From Thioclava atlantica (GTDB lineage Bacteria; Pseudomonadota; Alphaproteobacteria; Rhodobacterales; Rhodobacteraceae), in the NCBI RefSeq assembly GCF_000737065.1, contig NZ_AQRC01000017.1, positions 1-64,000 of the forward strand: DNA of 64,000 bases. The letters are read 5' to 3'. Within the stretch, counting starts at the first letter, position 1. Each line of letters opens with the position of its first letter. A program made the position numbers and the translations under genes. This document shows positions 36,695 to 47,718 of this stretch, one piece after another. A model generated the notes under the pieces. The model had not been told where the DNA came from, did not search any database, and worked only from the letters and a program-made list of their open reading frames with translations.

Positions 36695-36862
36695 ATGCGT
36701 ATCTTGGCACTTCTGATGGCGGGCGGGATGCTCGTCTCGCTCGCGGCTTGCGGGAACACGACCGAACAGCGCGCGGCCACCGGCGGCGTGGGCGGACTGC
36801 TTGTTGCGGGGCCCGTGGGGGCGGCGGCGGGCGCGGCGGCCGGAGCGGCCACGACGAAGTAA
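36695..36862 (+). CDS. Tiny lipoprotein B (55 aa), paralogue of the preceding gene
   Basis: MRILALLMAGGMLVSLAAC carries a signal peptide and lipobox LAAC (Cys19), followed by GNTTEQRAATGGVGGLLVAGP and an Ala/Gly zipper (VGAAAGAAAGAATTK). It shares the cores MRIL, TTEQRAATGGV and VAGPVGAA with its neighbour at 36419 and has GAAAGGA upstream of the ATG. It is likely anchored in a membrane facing the periplasm. The pair arose by tandem duplication. Confidence 0.8.
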   Translation: MRILALLMAGGMLVSLAACGNTTEQRAATGGVGGLLVAGPVGAAAGAAAGAATTK

Positions 36863-36905
36863 TCTCGTGCCCCGCGCCCTTCTCGGGGCCCAGGCAGTGC
36901 AAACG

Positions 36906-36932
36906 AAAAAGGCCCCGGATCTCTCCGGGGCC
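36906..36932 (-). terminator. Terminator of the first dctP gene
   Basis: GGCCCCGGA (36911-36919), loop TCTC, TCCGGGGCC (36924-36932); on the minus strand the stem is followed by TTTTT (36910-36906). It lies 24 bases after the dctP stop and may also act on the plus-strand lipoprotein transcript. Confidence 0.85.
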
Positions 36933-36955
36933 TTCGCGATTTGTTGGAAGTCGCC

Positions 36956-38134
<1,179 letters not shown>

Positions 38135-38275
38135 TCACGGACGATCATGGCGGTCACTTTACTTGACCGGTTCGGCCTGTAAACCGGCGAGTTTCGCCTT
38201 TTGCGGATTTTCGGTCAGATTGATGGCCCGATACCTTTTTGGCTTGAGCCCCACCTGACCAAAAGGACAGGGATG

Positions 38276-38306
38276 AAAAAGCCCCGGCGCCTGTTGGCGC
38301 CGGGGC
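38276..38306 (-). terminator. Terminator of the second dctP gene
   Basis: GCCCCGGCGCC (38281-38291), loop TGTT, GGCGCCGGGGC (38296-38306), followed on the minus strand by TTTTT (38280-38276). A perfect 11-bp stem 35 bases after the stop. Confidence 0.88.
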
Positions 38307-38341
38307 GGGGTCAGTGACTTGACCGCTTGAAGCGGGGCGGA

Positions 38342-39574
<1,233 letters not shown>

Positions 39575-39679
39575 TCACCTGAGATCACGGAAAGTTTTTT
39601 GGAAATCGTGTTGACCGGGCCTTGTCTGCCGAGGTTTTTCTCGCACGCTTGCGAATCCCGCAGGGGCGAGATGCGACGA

Positions 39680-40510
39680 TCAGCCGCTGCGGGTATCGGG
39701 GAGCTGGATCCGGGCCACCTGTTCGGCGATCGGGTCGACCGAGAGGGGATGCGTCTCGGTCTCGTGGTCCTTCGGGTCGCCGATATCGACCCAGCGGCCG
39801 CCCTTGTAGATCTCGAGCGCCGCGAAATTCGCCTTGTAGCCCATCTTGCGCGAGCCCGGCACCCAGTAGCCGAGATAGACATAAGGGAGCCCGAGCCGCT
39901 GCGCGATCGCGACGTGATCGAGGATCAGATAGGTGCCCAGCGAGTCGCCGATGCGTTCGGGTTCGTAGAAGGAATAGACCATCGACAGCCCGTCATCGAG
40001 CACATCGGTCAGGCAGGTCGCGATCAGAGCGCGTACCGAGCCCGGCGTCTCGGCGCTCTCGCGATATTCGATCACGCGCGACTTGACCGGCGTCTCCTCG
40101 ATCATCGCGGCGAATTCGAAGATATCCATGTCCGCCATGCCGCCATCGGCGTGACGCGCATCGAGATAGCGGCGAAACAGCGCGAACTGTTCCTCGGTCG
40201 CCCAGGGGCTCGTCGCGGTGCGCTGGAGATCGGCATTGCGCTTGAGCACGCGTTTCTGCGAGCGCGATTTCTTGAAATCGGCCACCCGGATCCGGGCCGA
40301 CAGGCAGGCGGTGCAATCGGCGCAGGAGGGGCGATAGAGCACGTTCTGCGAGCGCCGGAAACCCTGACGCGAGAGCGCGTTGTTGAGCTTTTCGGCCCCT
40401 TCGCCCTGAAGCGCGGTGAACAGCTTGCGTTCGAACCTGCCGTCCAGATAGGGGCAGGGCTGCGGCGCGGTCACGTAGAACTGCGGGGCAAGCGGAAGCG
40501 AGTGGCGCAT
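39680..40510 (-). CDS. bpt: Bpt, aspartate/glutamate leucyltransferase (N-end rule aminoacyl-tRNA-protein transferase)
   Basis: Bpt adds leucine from Leu-tRNA to proteins starting with Asp or Glu, marking them for ClpS/ClpAP degradation. The 276-residue protein is of normal length and has the ATE1-type Cys cluster [29 protein letters not shown] and [21 protein letters not shown] chose the ATG at 40510 ([13 protein letters not shown]), which matches the family's usual beginning. It lies upstream of, and co-directional with, the dctP genes but is separated from them by 240 bases. Confidence 0.95.
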   Translation of the reverse strand: MRHSLPLAPQFYVTAPQPCPYLDGRFERKLFTALQGEGAEKLNNALSRQGFRRSQNVLYRPSCADCTACLSARIRVADFKKSRSQKRVLKRNADLQRTATSPWATEEQFALFRRYLDARHADGGMADMDIFEFAAMIEETPVKSRVIEYRESAETPGSVRALIATCLTDVLDDGLSMVYSFYEPERIGDSLGTYLILDHVAIAQRLGLPYVYLGYWVPGSRKMGYKANFAALEIYKGGRWVDIGDPKDHETETHPLSVDPIAEQVARIQLPDTRSG

Positions 40511-40591
40511 AAGAGCCTCGATCGGGGCGGAATTGCCAGAGGCTAGCAAACCGCCTCCCGACCGCCAAGTGTTTCGTGCGTAGAGATAGAT

Positions 40592-40620
40592 ACCGCCCCG
40601 GTTTCGTCAACCGGGGCGGT
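40592..40620 (-). terminator. Strong hairpin downstream of the DUF2852 gene
   Basis: ACCGCCCCGGTT (40592-40603), loop TCGTC, AACCGGGGCGGT (40609-40620), a perfect 12-bp stem. No clear U-tract follows on the minus strand, but the position between the DUF2852 stop and bpt suits a transcript 3' end. Confidence 0.6.
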
Positions 40621-40678
40621 GCAAGGGAGCGAGAGAATACGCCGTCAGGGATGTGCGTGCCTCTTTCGAGGGCGGTGG

Positions 40679-41140
40679 TCAGGCCCTGTTCTCGTCTTCG
40701 GCAGGCGTGTCCTGCGCAGCGGCCTTGGCGCGGTCTTCCATATACTGGTCGAACTCGGCCTTGTCGCGCGCCTCGCGCAGGCGGCGCAGGAAGTCCTCGA
40801 ATTCCTGCTGTTCGCGCTCGAGCCGTTCAAGCGTGTCGGCCTTGTAGGCGTCGAAGGCGGCGTTGCCGCTCGAGCGCGATACATGCACGCGGGTCGAGCC
40901 CATGCAGCCCCAGTTGCGGGCCTGCACCTGCGCGCCTCCGTTGCGCCAGCGGCGGCCGAAGCGCCCGGTGATGAGGATATAGGCCAGCAGGACCAGACCC
41001 AGCGGCCCGGCGACGATAAAGCCCGCGACCATCAGCGCGATCCAAGCGCCGGGGCCGTGGCCGTCCATCCAGTCGATGGCGCGGGTGAACCAGTTGCCGC
41101 GTGCGACCGGCATCGCGGAATTGGTGGAATAGGTGGACAT
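40679..41140 (-). CDS. DUF2852 domain protein, membrane-anchored
   Basis: A 153-residue protein with one hydrophobic segment (about 34-56, WIALMVAGFIVAGPLGLVLLAY), a Gly/Arg/Trp-rich stretch, and a C-terminal region (about 88-140) rich in charged residues and likely coiled coil (ADTLERLEREQQEFEDFLRR). This is the DUF2852 pattern of alphaproteobacteria; function unknown. Two similar inverted repeats, GATGT-N11-ACATC, lie upstream of the start and suggest specific transcriptional control. GGAGG precedes the ATG. Confidence 0.85.
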   Translation of the reverse strand: MSTYSTNSAMPVARGNWFTRAIDWMDGHGPGAWIALMVAGFIVAGPLGLVLLAYILITGRFGRRWRNGGAQVQARNWGCMGSTRVHVSRSSGNAAFDAYKADTLERLEREQQEFEDFLRRLREARDKAEFDQYMEDRAKAAAQDTPAEDENRA

Positions 41141-41158
41141 GGGAACCTCCGGGTTGAA

Positions 41159-41179
41159 GATGTAAATGCCTTTTACATC
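41159..41179. promoter_or_regulatory. Inverted repeat GATGTAAA...TTTACATC, operator candidate 1
   Basis: GATGTAAA (41159-41166) and TTTACATC (41172-41179) are perfect inverted copies, 19 bases upstream of the DUF2852 start. A second copy of the GATGT-N11-ACATC pattern lies at 41217-41237. Confidence 0.6.
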
Positions 41180-41214
41180 ACTCAAGATCGGTAGCCCTGG
41201 CCGCGCTTGCAAGA

Positions 41215-41239
41215 GGGATGTGAATGTTTTTTACATCCC
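41215..41239. promoter_or_regulatory. Inverted repeat GGGATGT...ACATCCC, operator candidate 2
   Basis: GGGATGT (41215-41221) and ACATCCC (41233-41239) are inverted copies with an 11-base spacer, the same spacing as the copy at 41159 and about 58 bases from it centre to centre. Confidence 0.6.
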
Positions 41240-41268
41240 GCGGAAGAAGTGCGCGATCTCATTGGATT

Positions 41269-41736
41269 TTATTCGGTGAAATCGGCCCGGGCGGCCCCGC
41301 TGATGCGTTCCAGGTCGGTGGGGGCGATGCGGAAGACGTGGCGCGGCGTGCCTGCGGCCGCCCAGACCTCGTCGAAATCGAACAGCCGCGGATCGAGGAA
41401 GGCCCGCACCGGCGAGAGATGCCCGAGCGGGGCGACGCCGCCGATCGCGAACCCGGTCTCGGCCCGGATCAGGGCGGCATCCGCCTTGCCCAGAGGCTCG
41501 CCCGCGACGGCGCTCGCCTTCTCGTGGCACACGCGGTTTCCCCCCGCGGTGATGAAGAGCGTGACCTGGCCGCTGGTCTCGCCGCGAAAGATGATCGACT
41601 TCGCGATCTGGTCGACCTCGCAGCCCACCGCCTGCGCCGCGAGTTCCGCCGTGCGCGCCTCGCCCGCTTCGCGGATTTCATGCGGCTCCCCGGTGGCTTC
41701 CAGTGCCGCGCGGACCCTCTTGAGGGATTTGCTCAT
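41269..41736 (-). CDS. YbaK/EbsC-family aminoacyl-tRNA deacylase (ProX-like)
   Basis: A 155-residue INS/YbaK-domain protein. Such enzymes hydrolyse mischarged tRNAs, for example Cys- or Ala-tRNA-Pro. The conserved lysine in QIAKSIIFRGE falls at residue 46, the position of the catalytic lysine in YbaK/ProX proteins, and the GGVAPLGH loop is present. The start at 41736 (MSKSLKRVRAALE) fits the family. It is divergent from glnE. The precise tRNA target is not predictable. Confidence 0.9.
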   Translation of the reverse strand: MSKSLKRVRAALEATGEPHEIREAGEARTAELAAQAVGCEVDQIAKSIIFRGETSGQVTLFITAGGNRVCHEKASAVAGEPLGKADAALIRAETGFAIGGVAPLGHLSPVRAFLDPRLFDFDEVWAAAGTPRHVFRIAPTDLERISGAARADFTE

Positions 41737-41871
41737 CCTGCCTGTTCCTCGATTTGCCTCGCCGCGGCGCCGGGTCGGTCCCGGCACCGCCTCATGTGGG
41801 GAAACTATCGCTAAGGGGGGACGTGTCCAATCGCCATTGACCCTTGCCGCAGGCGGGGTAACGATGCGCCC

Positions 41872-44646
41872 ATGCCCTTCGTGTCCCGCCTGAACCGCTG
41901 TCCGATCCCGTTCGAACCCGAAAGGGGGAGCGAAGCCCGCGCGCGCTTCTCCGACTTCGCTCCGGAACTGGGCGAGCTGATCGCCGGGGCGGCCGGATGC
42001 AGCCCATATCTGAAGGGGCTCATCGAGTCTGAGGAGGACTGGCTGCGCGCGGCGCTCGCGATCCATCCCGAAGCTGCGCTGGCCGAGGAATTCGCGCGGC
42101 TCGCGCCGGTTCCGGTCGCCGAACTTCCCTCGGAGCTGCGCCGCGCCAAGCGCCGGGTGGCCCTTCTCGCGGGGCTGGCCGATCTGGGGGGCGTCTGGTG
42201 CCTCGAAGAGGTGACCGGCGCGCTGACCCGGCTTGCCGATCTGGCGGTCGATCTGGCGCTCAAGCGGCTCGTGGGCGAGGAGATCCGGCGCGGAAAGATC
42301 CCCGGCGCGGGCGAGGGAGATGCCGAGACGGCGGCTGGGATGGTGGCGCTGGCGATGGGCAAGATGGGGGCAGGGGAGCTCAACTACTCCTCGGATATCG
42401 ACCTGATCTGCCTGTTCGACGAGCAGCGATACGATGCGGGCGACCGGATGGAGGCGCGCGCGGCACTGATCCGGGCGACGCGGAAAATGGCGGCGATGCT
42501 CAACGACCGGACCGCGGAGGGCTATGTCTTCCGCACCGATCTGCGGCTGCGTCCCGATGCAAGCGTGACCCCGGTCTGCATCTCGATGGGGGCGGCGGAG
42601 CTCTATTACGAGGCCGAGGGGCGCACGTGGGAGCGGGCCGCCTATATCAAGGCGCGGCCCTGCGCAGGCGATCTCGCGGCCGGCGAGCGGTTTCTCGAGA
42701 CGTTGCGCCCCTTCGTCTGGCGCAAGCATCTCGATTTCGCGGCGATCCAGGACGCGTATGACATGCGGCTGCGGATCCGCGAGCACAAGGGCCTGCACGG
42801 CCCGATCGAGGTGCGCGGCCACGATATCAAGCTCGGGCAGGGCGGCATCCGCGAGATCGAGTTCTTCACCCAGACCCGCCAGCTGATCGCCGGGGGGCGC
42901 GACGAATCCTTGCGCGATCGCACCACCGTGGGCGGGCTGCGCGCGCTCGCGGCAAAGAAATGGGTCCCGGGCGAGGTGACCGAGGAACTCATCGCCCATT
43001 ACCGCGAACATCGCGAGATCGAACACCGGGTGCAAATGGTCAACGACGCGCAGACCCAGCGGCTGCCGGGCAACGAAGAGGGGATCGCGCGTATCGCCGC
43101 GATGATGGGCGAGGGCGATCCCGCACGGTGGTCCGAGCGGTTGCGCGACCGGCTCGAGCGCGTCGAGAGCCTCACCGAGGCGTTCTTCTCCCCCGACGAG
43201 GCGGCGGAGCGCCCCGAGCTCTCGGAAGCCGCGCGCGCCATCGTCGAGGGCTGGAGCGGATACCCGGCGCTGCGTTCGGAGCGGGGGCGCGCGATCTTCG
43301 CACGGCTCGAGCCGGAATTGCTGCGGCGGATGGCGCGGGCGGCGAATATGGAAGAGGCGCTTGCCCAGTTCGACGGCTTCCTGCGCGGCCTGCCCGCCGG
43401 GGTGCAGATCTTCTCGCTCTTCGAGGCGAACCCGCAACTGATCGACCTGATCGTGGATATCTGCGCGACCGCGCCGGCGCTCGCGAGCTATCTCTCGCGC
43501 CATTCCGGTGTGCTCGACGCGGTGCTGGGCGGCAGTTTCTTCGCGCCTTGGCCGGGGCGCGCGCAGCTTGCGGCGGATCTCGAACGGGTTCTGGCGCAGG
43601 CGCCCGATTACGAGGCCGCGCTCGATGCGGCGCGCCGCTGGGCCAAGGAGTGGAAATTCCGCGTCGGCGTGCATCACCTGCGCGGGCTTGTCGAGGCGGC
43701 CGAGGCGGCGGGTCAATATGCCGACGTGGCGGGGGCGGTTCTGGCCGCGCTCTGGCCGGTGGTGCAATCCGAATTCGCGCGCCGGTACGGCCCGTGCCCC
43801 GGCAATGGCGCGGTGGTTCTGGGGATGGGGAGCCTTGGCGCCGAGCGGCTCAACGCGCAATCCGATCTCGATCTCATCGTGATCTACGATGCTGCCGGAC
43901 AGGACTGGTCCGAGGGCAGGAAACCCCTGGCGGCAAGGGCCTATTACGCGAAGCTCACGCAAGCCCTGATCACGGCGCTGTCGGCGCCGATGCCGGAGGG
44001 CACGCTGTTCGAGGTCGACATGCGCCTGCGTCCGTCGGGACGGCAGGGACCGGTTGCCACCTCGATCCAGAGTTTCGAGAGCTACCAGATGGAGGAGGCC
44101 TGGACCTGGGAGCATCTCGCGCTGACCCGCGCCCGGTCCGTCGCGGGAAGCCCGGATCTCGCCGCGCGCGTCGAGGAGATCCGGCACAGGGTGCTGAGCT
44201 GTAAAGGGCGCGATCCGAAGGTGCTTCCGGATCTGGCCCAGATGCGGGCGCGGATCTTCGCCGCCAAGGCGCCCGATGCCGAATGGGAGGCCAAGATCGG
44301 GCCCGGGCGGTTGCAGGATATCGAATTGCTGGCGCAGAGTTTCGCGCTGCGCGAAGGCGCGCCTGCGCGCAGGGTCGAAGCGCAGTTGCGGATCGGGCCT
44401 CGGGCGGGATATGTGACCCGCGATGAAGGCGAGCGTCTCGCCTCCGCCTATCGGTTCCTGTGGCGTCTGCAGGCGGGGGGGCGGCTCCTCAGCGACAAGC
44501 CGCTCGACATGGCGGCGATCGGCGAGGGGGGGCGGGCCTTCCTTCTGCGCGAGACCGGGCTCGACAGTCTCGAGGCGCTGGCCGCGCGGCTGAGCGAGGC
44601 GACGACCGATGTCGCCGCGATCGTGGATCGGGTTCTGGAGGGCTGA
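41872..44646 (+). CDS. glnE: GlnE, bifunctional glutamine synthetase adenylyltransferase/deadenylylase
   Basis: GlnE switches glutamine synthetase activity by adding or removing AMP according to nitrogen status through PII. The 924-residue protein has two nucleotidyltransferase domains: the N-terminal one near residues 165-180 (GELNYSSDIDLICLFDE) and the C-terminal one near 650-668 (GSLGAERLNAQSDLDLIVIYD), with the G-S-x-D-x-D metal motif in both. The helical linker bears GIREIEFFTQ. Length is close to the E. coli protein. A small gene starts at the base after its stop. Confidence 0.96.
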   Translation: MPFVSRLNRCPIPFEPERGSEARARFSDFAPELGELIAGAAGCSPYLKGLIESEEDWLRAALAIHPEAALAEEFARLAPVPVAELPSELRRAKRRVALLAGLADLGGVWCLEEVTGALTRLADLAVDLALKRLVGEEIRRGKIPGAGEGDAETAAGMVALAMGKMGAGELNYSSDIDLICLFDEQRYDAGDRMEARAALIRATRKMAAMLNDRTAEGYVFRTDLRLRPDASVTPVCISMGAAELYYEAEGRTWERAAYIKARPCAGDLAAGERFLETLRPFVWRKHLDFAAIQDAYDMRLRIREHKGLHGPIEVRGHDIKLGQGGIREIEFFTQTRQLIAGGRDESLRDRTTVGGLRALAAKKWVPGEVTEELIAHYREHREIEHRVQMVNDAQTQRLPGNEEGIARIAAMMGEGDPARWSERLRDRLERVESLTEAFFSPDEAAERPELSEAARAIVEGWSGYPALRSERGRAIFARLEPELLRRMARAANMEEALAQFDGFLRGLPAGVQIFSLFEANPQLIDLIVDICATAPALASYLSRHSGVLDAVLGGSFFAPWPGRAQLAADLERVLAQAPDYEAALDAARRWAKEWKFRVGVHHLRGLVEAAEAAGQYADVAGAVLAALWPVVQSEFARRYGPCPGNGAVVLGMGSLGAERLNAQSDLDLIVIYDAAGQDWSEGRKPLAARAYYAKLTQALITALSAPMPEGTLFEVDMRLRPSGRQGPVATSIQSFESYQMEEAWTWEHLALTRARSVAGSPDLAARVEEIRHRVLSCKGRDPKVLPDLAQMRARIFAAKAPDAEWEAKIGPGRLQDIELLAQSFALREGAPARRVEAQLRIGPRAGYVTRDEGERLASAYRFLWRLQAGGRLLSDKPLDMAAIGEGGRAFLLRETGLDSLEALAARLSEATTDVAAIVDRVLEG

Positions 44647-44928
44647 ATGGGGCGCAAGCTGATGGATCTGGGTGAGGCCGATCCGAAAGGGCTGATCCGG
44701 GAGAGCTACCGGATCGACGGGATCGGCGACGCCGAATGCCGGTCGATCTTCATGGATTGGGCGCTGAGCCTGCATCCCGGGCTCGATCCCAAGGAGGCCA
44801 TGCGCACCGTGCTGGTCGCCTATCAGGGGCAATCCGAACACCCGATGACACGGGTGCTCGGGGAGGGTCTGACCCGCGAGAGCCGCCCGCCGGCGCGGCG
44901 CGGCGGGGCGCGCGGGCGCCGGTCCTAG
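44647..44928 (+). CDS. Small conserved-looking protein (93 aa) directly after glnE
   Basis: The ATG directly follows the glnE stop, so it is likely coupled to glnE. The N-terminal 70 residues form a compact sequence (GLIRESYRIDGIGDAECRSIFMDWALSLHPGLDPKEAM) and the C-terminus is Arg/Gly-rich (PPARRGGARGRRS). I do not recognise the domain. Placement suggests a link to nitrogen control, but that is only inference from the neighbourhood. It overlaps the end of eda convergently by 4 bases. Confidence 0.7.
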   Translation: MGRKLMDLGEADPKGLIRESYRIDGIGDAECRSIFMDWALSLHPGLDPKEAMRTVLVAYQGQSEHPMTRVLGEGLTRESRPPARRGGARGRRS

Positions 44929-45566
44929 CGCGGCAAGGCGGCGGCTTCGCGGGCGAGCGCCTCGATGCCGTCCCAGTCGCCCGCCTGCACCATCGCATCG
45001 GGCGCGACCCAGGAGCCGCCCGCGCAGAGGACGTTCGGCAGGCTCAGATAGTCATCGGCATTCTTCATGCTGACCCCGCCCGTCGGGCAGAACGAAACCT
45101 GCGGGATCGGCGCACCGATCGCCCTGAGCGCAGGGGCGCCGCCCGAGGCTTCGGCGGGGAAAAATTTCAGCACGTCATAGCCGATCTCGTAGAGCTTCAT
45201 CACTTCCGAGGCGGTGGCGGCCCCGGGCAGGAGCGGCAGCCCCTCGTCCTCGCAGGCCTTGACCAGTCGCTCGGTCGCACCCGGCGAGACGCCGAATTTC
45301 GCACCTGCCGCCTTCGCGGCCTTCACGTCGGCGGGCGTCAGCAGGGTGCCCGCGCCGACCACGCCGCCCTCGACTTCGGCCATCGCGCGGATCGCGTCGA
45401 GCGCGCAGGGCGTGCGCAGCGTGACCTCGAGCGCGGGCAAGCCGCCCGCGACCAGCGCTTTCGCGAGCGGGGCGGCATGGGCCACGTCCTTGACCACGAT
45501 CACCGGCACGATCGGCGCGAGCTGGCAGACCTTGCGGGTGGCCTGGGATTGTTCGGAAGGCGTCAT
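44925..45566 (-). CDS. eda: Eda, 2-dehydro-3-deoxy-phosphogluconate (KDPG) aldolase
   Basis: Eda splits KDPG into pyruvate and glyceraldehyde 3-phosphate in the Entner-Doudoroff pathway. The 213-residue aldolase has the catalytic Glu in PALEVTLRTPCAL, GAGTLLTPADV and the Schiff-base Lys in YDVLKFFPAEASGG. The start at 45566 is preferred because GGAGAG lies 7 bases upstream. It follows edd by 133 bases containing a repeat element; both are probably under the operator near 47590. Confidence 0.96.
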   Translation of the reverse strand: MTPSEQSQATRKVCQLAPIVPVIVVKDVAHAAPLAKALVAGGLPALEVTLRTPCALDAIRAMAEVEGGVVGAGTLLTPADVKAAKAAGAKFGVSPGATERLVKACEDEGLPLLPGAATASEVMKLYEIGYDVLKFFPAEASGGAPALRAIGAPIPQVSFCPTGGVSMKNADDYLSLPNVLCAGGSWVAPDAMVQAGDWDGIEALAREAAALPR

Positions 45567-45673
45567 TGGCTCTCTCCTGTCTCGGATCGCCGCAGGGGCG
45601 GGAATGGCGGAATGCGCCGCAGGGGATGTCTCGGTAAAGTCGAAGGTCATGCAGTCTCGACTTCGACTCCGCT

Positions 45674-45698
45674 CGAATATCCCCCGCGGAGGCAATGG
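45674..45698. repeat. Intergenic AAATATCCC-type repeat, copy 4
   Basis: GAATATCCCCCGCGGAGGC at 45675-45693, immediately after the edd stop and before eda. It is intercistronic within the edd-eda unit. Confidence 0.55.
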
Positions 45699-45699
45699 A

Positions 45700-47505
45700 T
45701 CAGAGGACCACGGAGGCCCCGGCGGTGGACGGGCCGACATGGGTGCGGAAGGCGCCGAAAAGCTCGCGGCCGAGGCCGAACTGGTTGCCGCTCAGATCGG
45801 GTTGGACGGGTGCGCGGCTCTCGAACCCCTCGGTGAGGCAGACAAGCTCGCCCGACTGCGCGTCGAGCCGGACGATATCGCCGTCCTGGAGTTTCGCGAG
45901 CGGCCCGCCATCGGCGGCCTCGGGCGAGACATGGATCGCCGCAGGCACCTTGCCCGACGCCCCCGACATCCGGCCATCGGTGACGAGCGCCACTTTCAGC
46001 CCGCGATCCTGGAGCACCGAAAGGGTCGGGGTGAGCGAGTGCAGCTCGGGCATCCCGTTGGCTTTCGGCCCCTGGAAGCGGACGACCACGACGGTGTCTT
46101 GGGTGAACTCGCCTCGCTTGAAGGCCTCCTTGACCTCGGACTGATCCTGGAACACCCGGCACGGCGCCTCGATCTGGCGGCGCTCTTCGGCCACCGCGGA
46201 GACCTTGATCACGCCGCGCCCGAGATTGCCCTCGAGCTGCTTGAGGCCGCCGGTCTTCTGGAACGGGTCGGCGGGCTTGCGCAGGATCTTGTCGTTCTGG
46301 CTCTCTTCGGGGCCCTCGACCCAGGTGAGACCGTCCTCGGTGATCTTCGGCTCCTGCGTGTAGCGCTGGAGGCCGTCGCCGGCGATGGTCTTGGCATCCT
46401 CATGCAGCAAGCCCGCCTTCAGGAGGTGCCGGATCATGAATTGCAGCCCGCCCGCGGCATGGAAATGGTTCACGTCGGCCAGGCCGTTCGGATAGACCTT
46501 CGCCATGAGCGGCACGACCGAGGAGACCTCGTCGAAATCCTCCAGATCGAGCACGATCCCGGCCGCGCGCGCCATCGCGGGCAGGTGCAGGATATGGTTG
46601 GTCGAGCCGCCCGTCGCCATCAATCCGACCAGCCCGTTCACGAAGGCTTTCTCGTCGAGGATCTCGGAGGCCGGACGATACTCGTTGCCAAGCGCGGTGA
46701 TCTCGGCGGCGCGTTTCGCGCCCGCCACGGTCAGCGCCTCGCGCAGCGGCGTGTTCGGGTTCACGAAGGAACTGCCGGGCAGGTGCAGCCCCATGAATTC
46801 CATCAGCATCTGGTTGGTGTTCGCGGTGCCGTAGAAAGTGCAGGTGCCCGGCCCGTGATAGGAGGCCATCTCGGCTTCCATCAGCTTGTCGCGGCCGATC
46901 TCGCCCAGGGCGAATTGCTGGCGCACGCGCGCCTTCTCGTCATTGGGCAGACCCGTGGTCATCGGGCCCGCGGGGATGAAGATGGCCGGGATGTGACCGA
47001 AGGTCGCCGCGGCCATGATCAGCCCCGGCACGATCTTGTCGCATACGCCCATATAGAGCGCCGCGTCGAACGTGTTGTGCGACAGCGCCACCGCCGCCGC
47101 CATCGCGATCACGTCGCGCGAGAACAGCGACAGTTCCATCCCAGGCTGGCCCTGCGTGACCCCGTCGCACATGGCCGGCACGCCGCCCGCGACCTGCGCG
47201 GTCGCTCCCACGTCGCGCAGCGCCGCCTTGATGAGTTGCGGGAAGGTCTCGTAGGGCTGGTGGGCCGAGAGCATGTCGTTATAGGCGGTGACGATCCCGA
47301 TATTCGGGGCGCGGCCGGTGGCGAGCGCCTCCTTGTCCTCGCCCATCGCCGCATAGGCATGGGCCTGGTTGCCGCAGCTCAGATGCGCGCGGGAGGGCCC
47401 GTTCTCCGCCGCCGCACGCATGCGGGCGAGGTAATCGGCGCGCGGTCCTTCCGAGCGGGCGCGGATCCGGTCGGTCACACGGGCGATCGTGGCATCGAGT
47501 GTCAT
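45700..47505 (-). CDS. edd: Edd, 6-phosphogluconate dehydratase
   Basis: Edd dehydrates 6-phosphogluconate to KDPG in the Entner-Doudoroff pathway. The 601-residue protein belongs to the IlvD/Edd family and has the iron-sulfur cluster cysteines in [23 protein letters not shown] and [10 protein letters not shown]. The ATG at 47505 lies 85 bases downstream of a palindromic operator shared with zwf. The pair edd-eda together with zwf-pgl-pgi 3 kb away gives a complete route from glucose 6-phosphate to pyruvate. Confidence 0.96.
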   Translation of the reverse strand: MTLDATIARVTDRIRARSEGPRADYLARMRAAAENGPSRAHLSCGNQAHAYAAMGEDKEALATGRAPNIGIVTAYNDMLSAHQPYETFPQLIKAALRDVGATAQVAGGVPAMCDGVTQGQPGMELSLFSRDVIAMAAAVALSHNTFDAALYMGVCDKIVPGLIMAAATFGHIPAIFIPAGPMTTGLPNDEKARVRQQFALGEIGRDKLMEAEMASYHGPGTCTFYGTANTNQMLMEFMGLHLPGSSFVNPNTPLREALTVAGAKRAAEITALGNEYRPASEILDEKAFVNGLVGLMATGGSTNHILHLPAMARAAGIVLDLEDFDEVSSVVPLMAKVYPNGLADVNHFHAAGGLQFMIRHLLKAGLLHEDAKTIAGDGLQRYTQEPKITEDGLTWVEGPEESQNDKILRKPADPFQKTGGLKQLEGNLGRGVIKVSAVAEERRQIEAPCRVFQDQSEVKEAFKRGEFTQDTVVVVRFQGPKANGMPELHSLTPTLSVLQDRGLKVALVTDGRMSGASGKVPAAIHVSPEAADGGPLAKLQDGDIVRLDAQSGELVCLTEGFESRAPVQPDLSGNQFGLGRELFGAFRTHVGPSTAGASVVL

Positions 47506-47589
47506 CGGCTGGGCCTTTCCTTGCTATCAGTCCGTCGCGGGTCGCAGCCCCTGGGCTGCCATTGCGGGGAGGTTGCCCGTCTTCTACTC

Positions 47590-47603
47590 CGTTAGCGCTA
47601 ACG
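47590..47603. promoter_or_regulatory. LacI-type operator upstream of edd (CGTTAGCGCTAACG)
   Basis: A perfect 14-bp palindrome with the central CG step typical of LacI-family operators. The identical 14 bases occur at 50222-50235 in front of zwf. No LacI-family gene is in the window, so the regulator must lie elsewhere. Confidence 0.85.
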
Positions 47604-47718
47604 TGGCAACCCGGAAACCCACGCGAATATCTGGGCCGCGGCGCCCGATCGGCAAGGATCGGGCTTTCGCGGGCGGGCGCGAGCGGATAGAGAGGCGCCC
47701 GAGAGCAAGGAGTGCATC

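Noticed and set aside
41269-44841. 1190-codon minus-strand frame spanning ybaK and all of glnE
   Set aside because: Only the last 155 codons (ybaK, 41269-41736) have protein-like sequence; the rest is the mirror of glnE.
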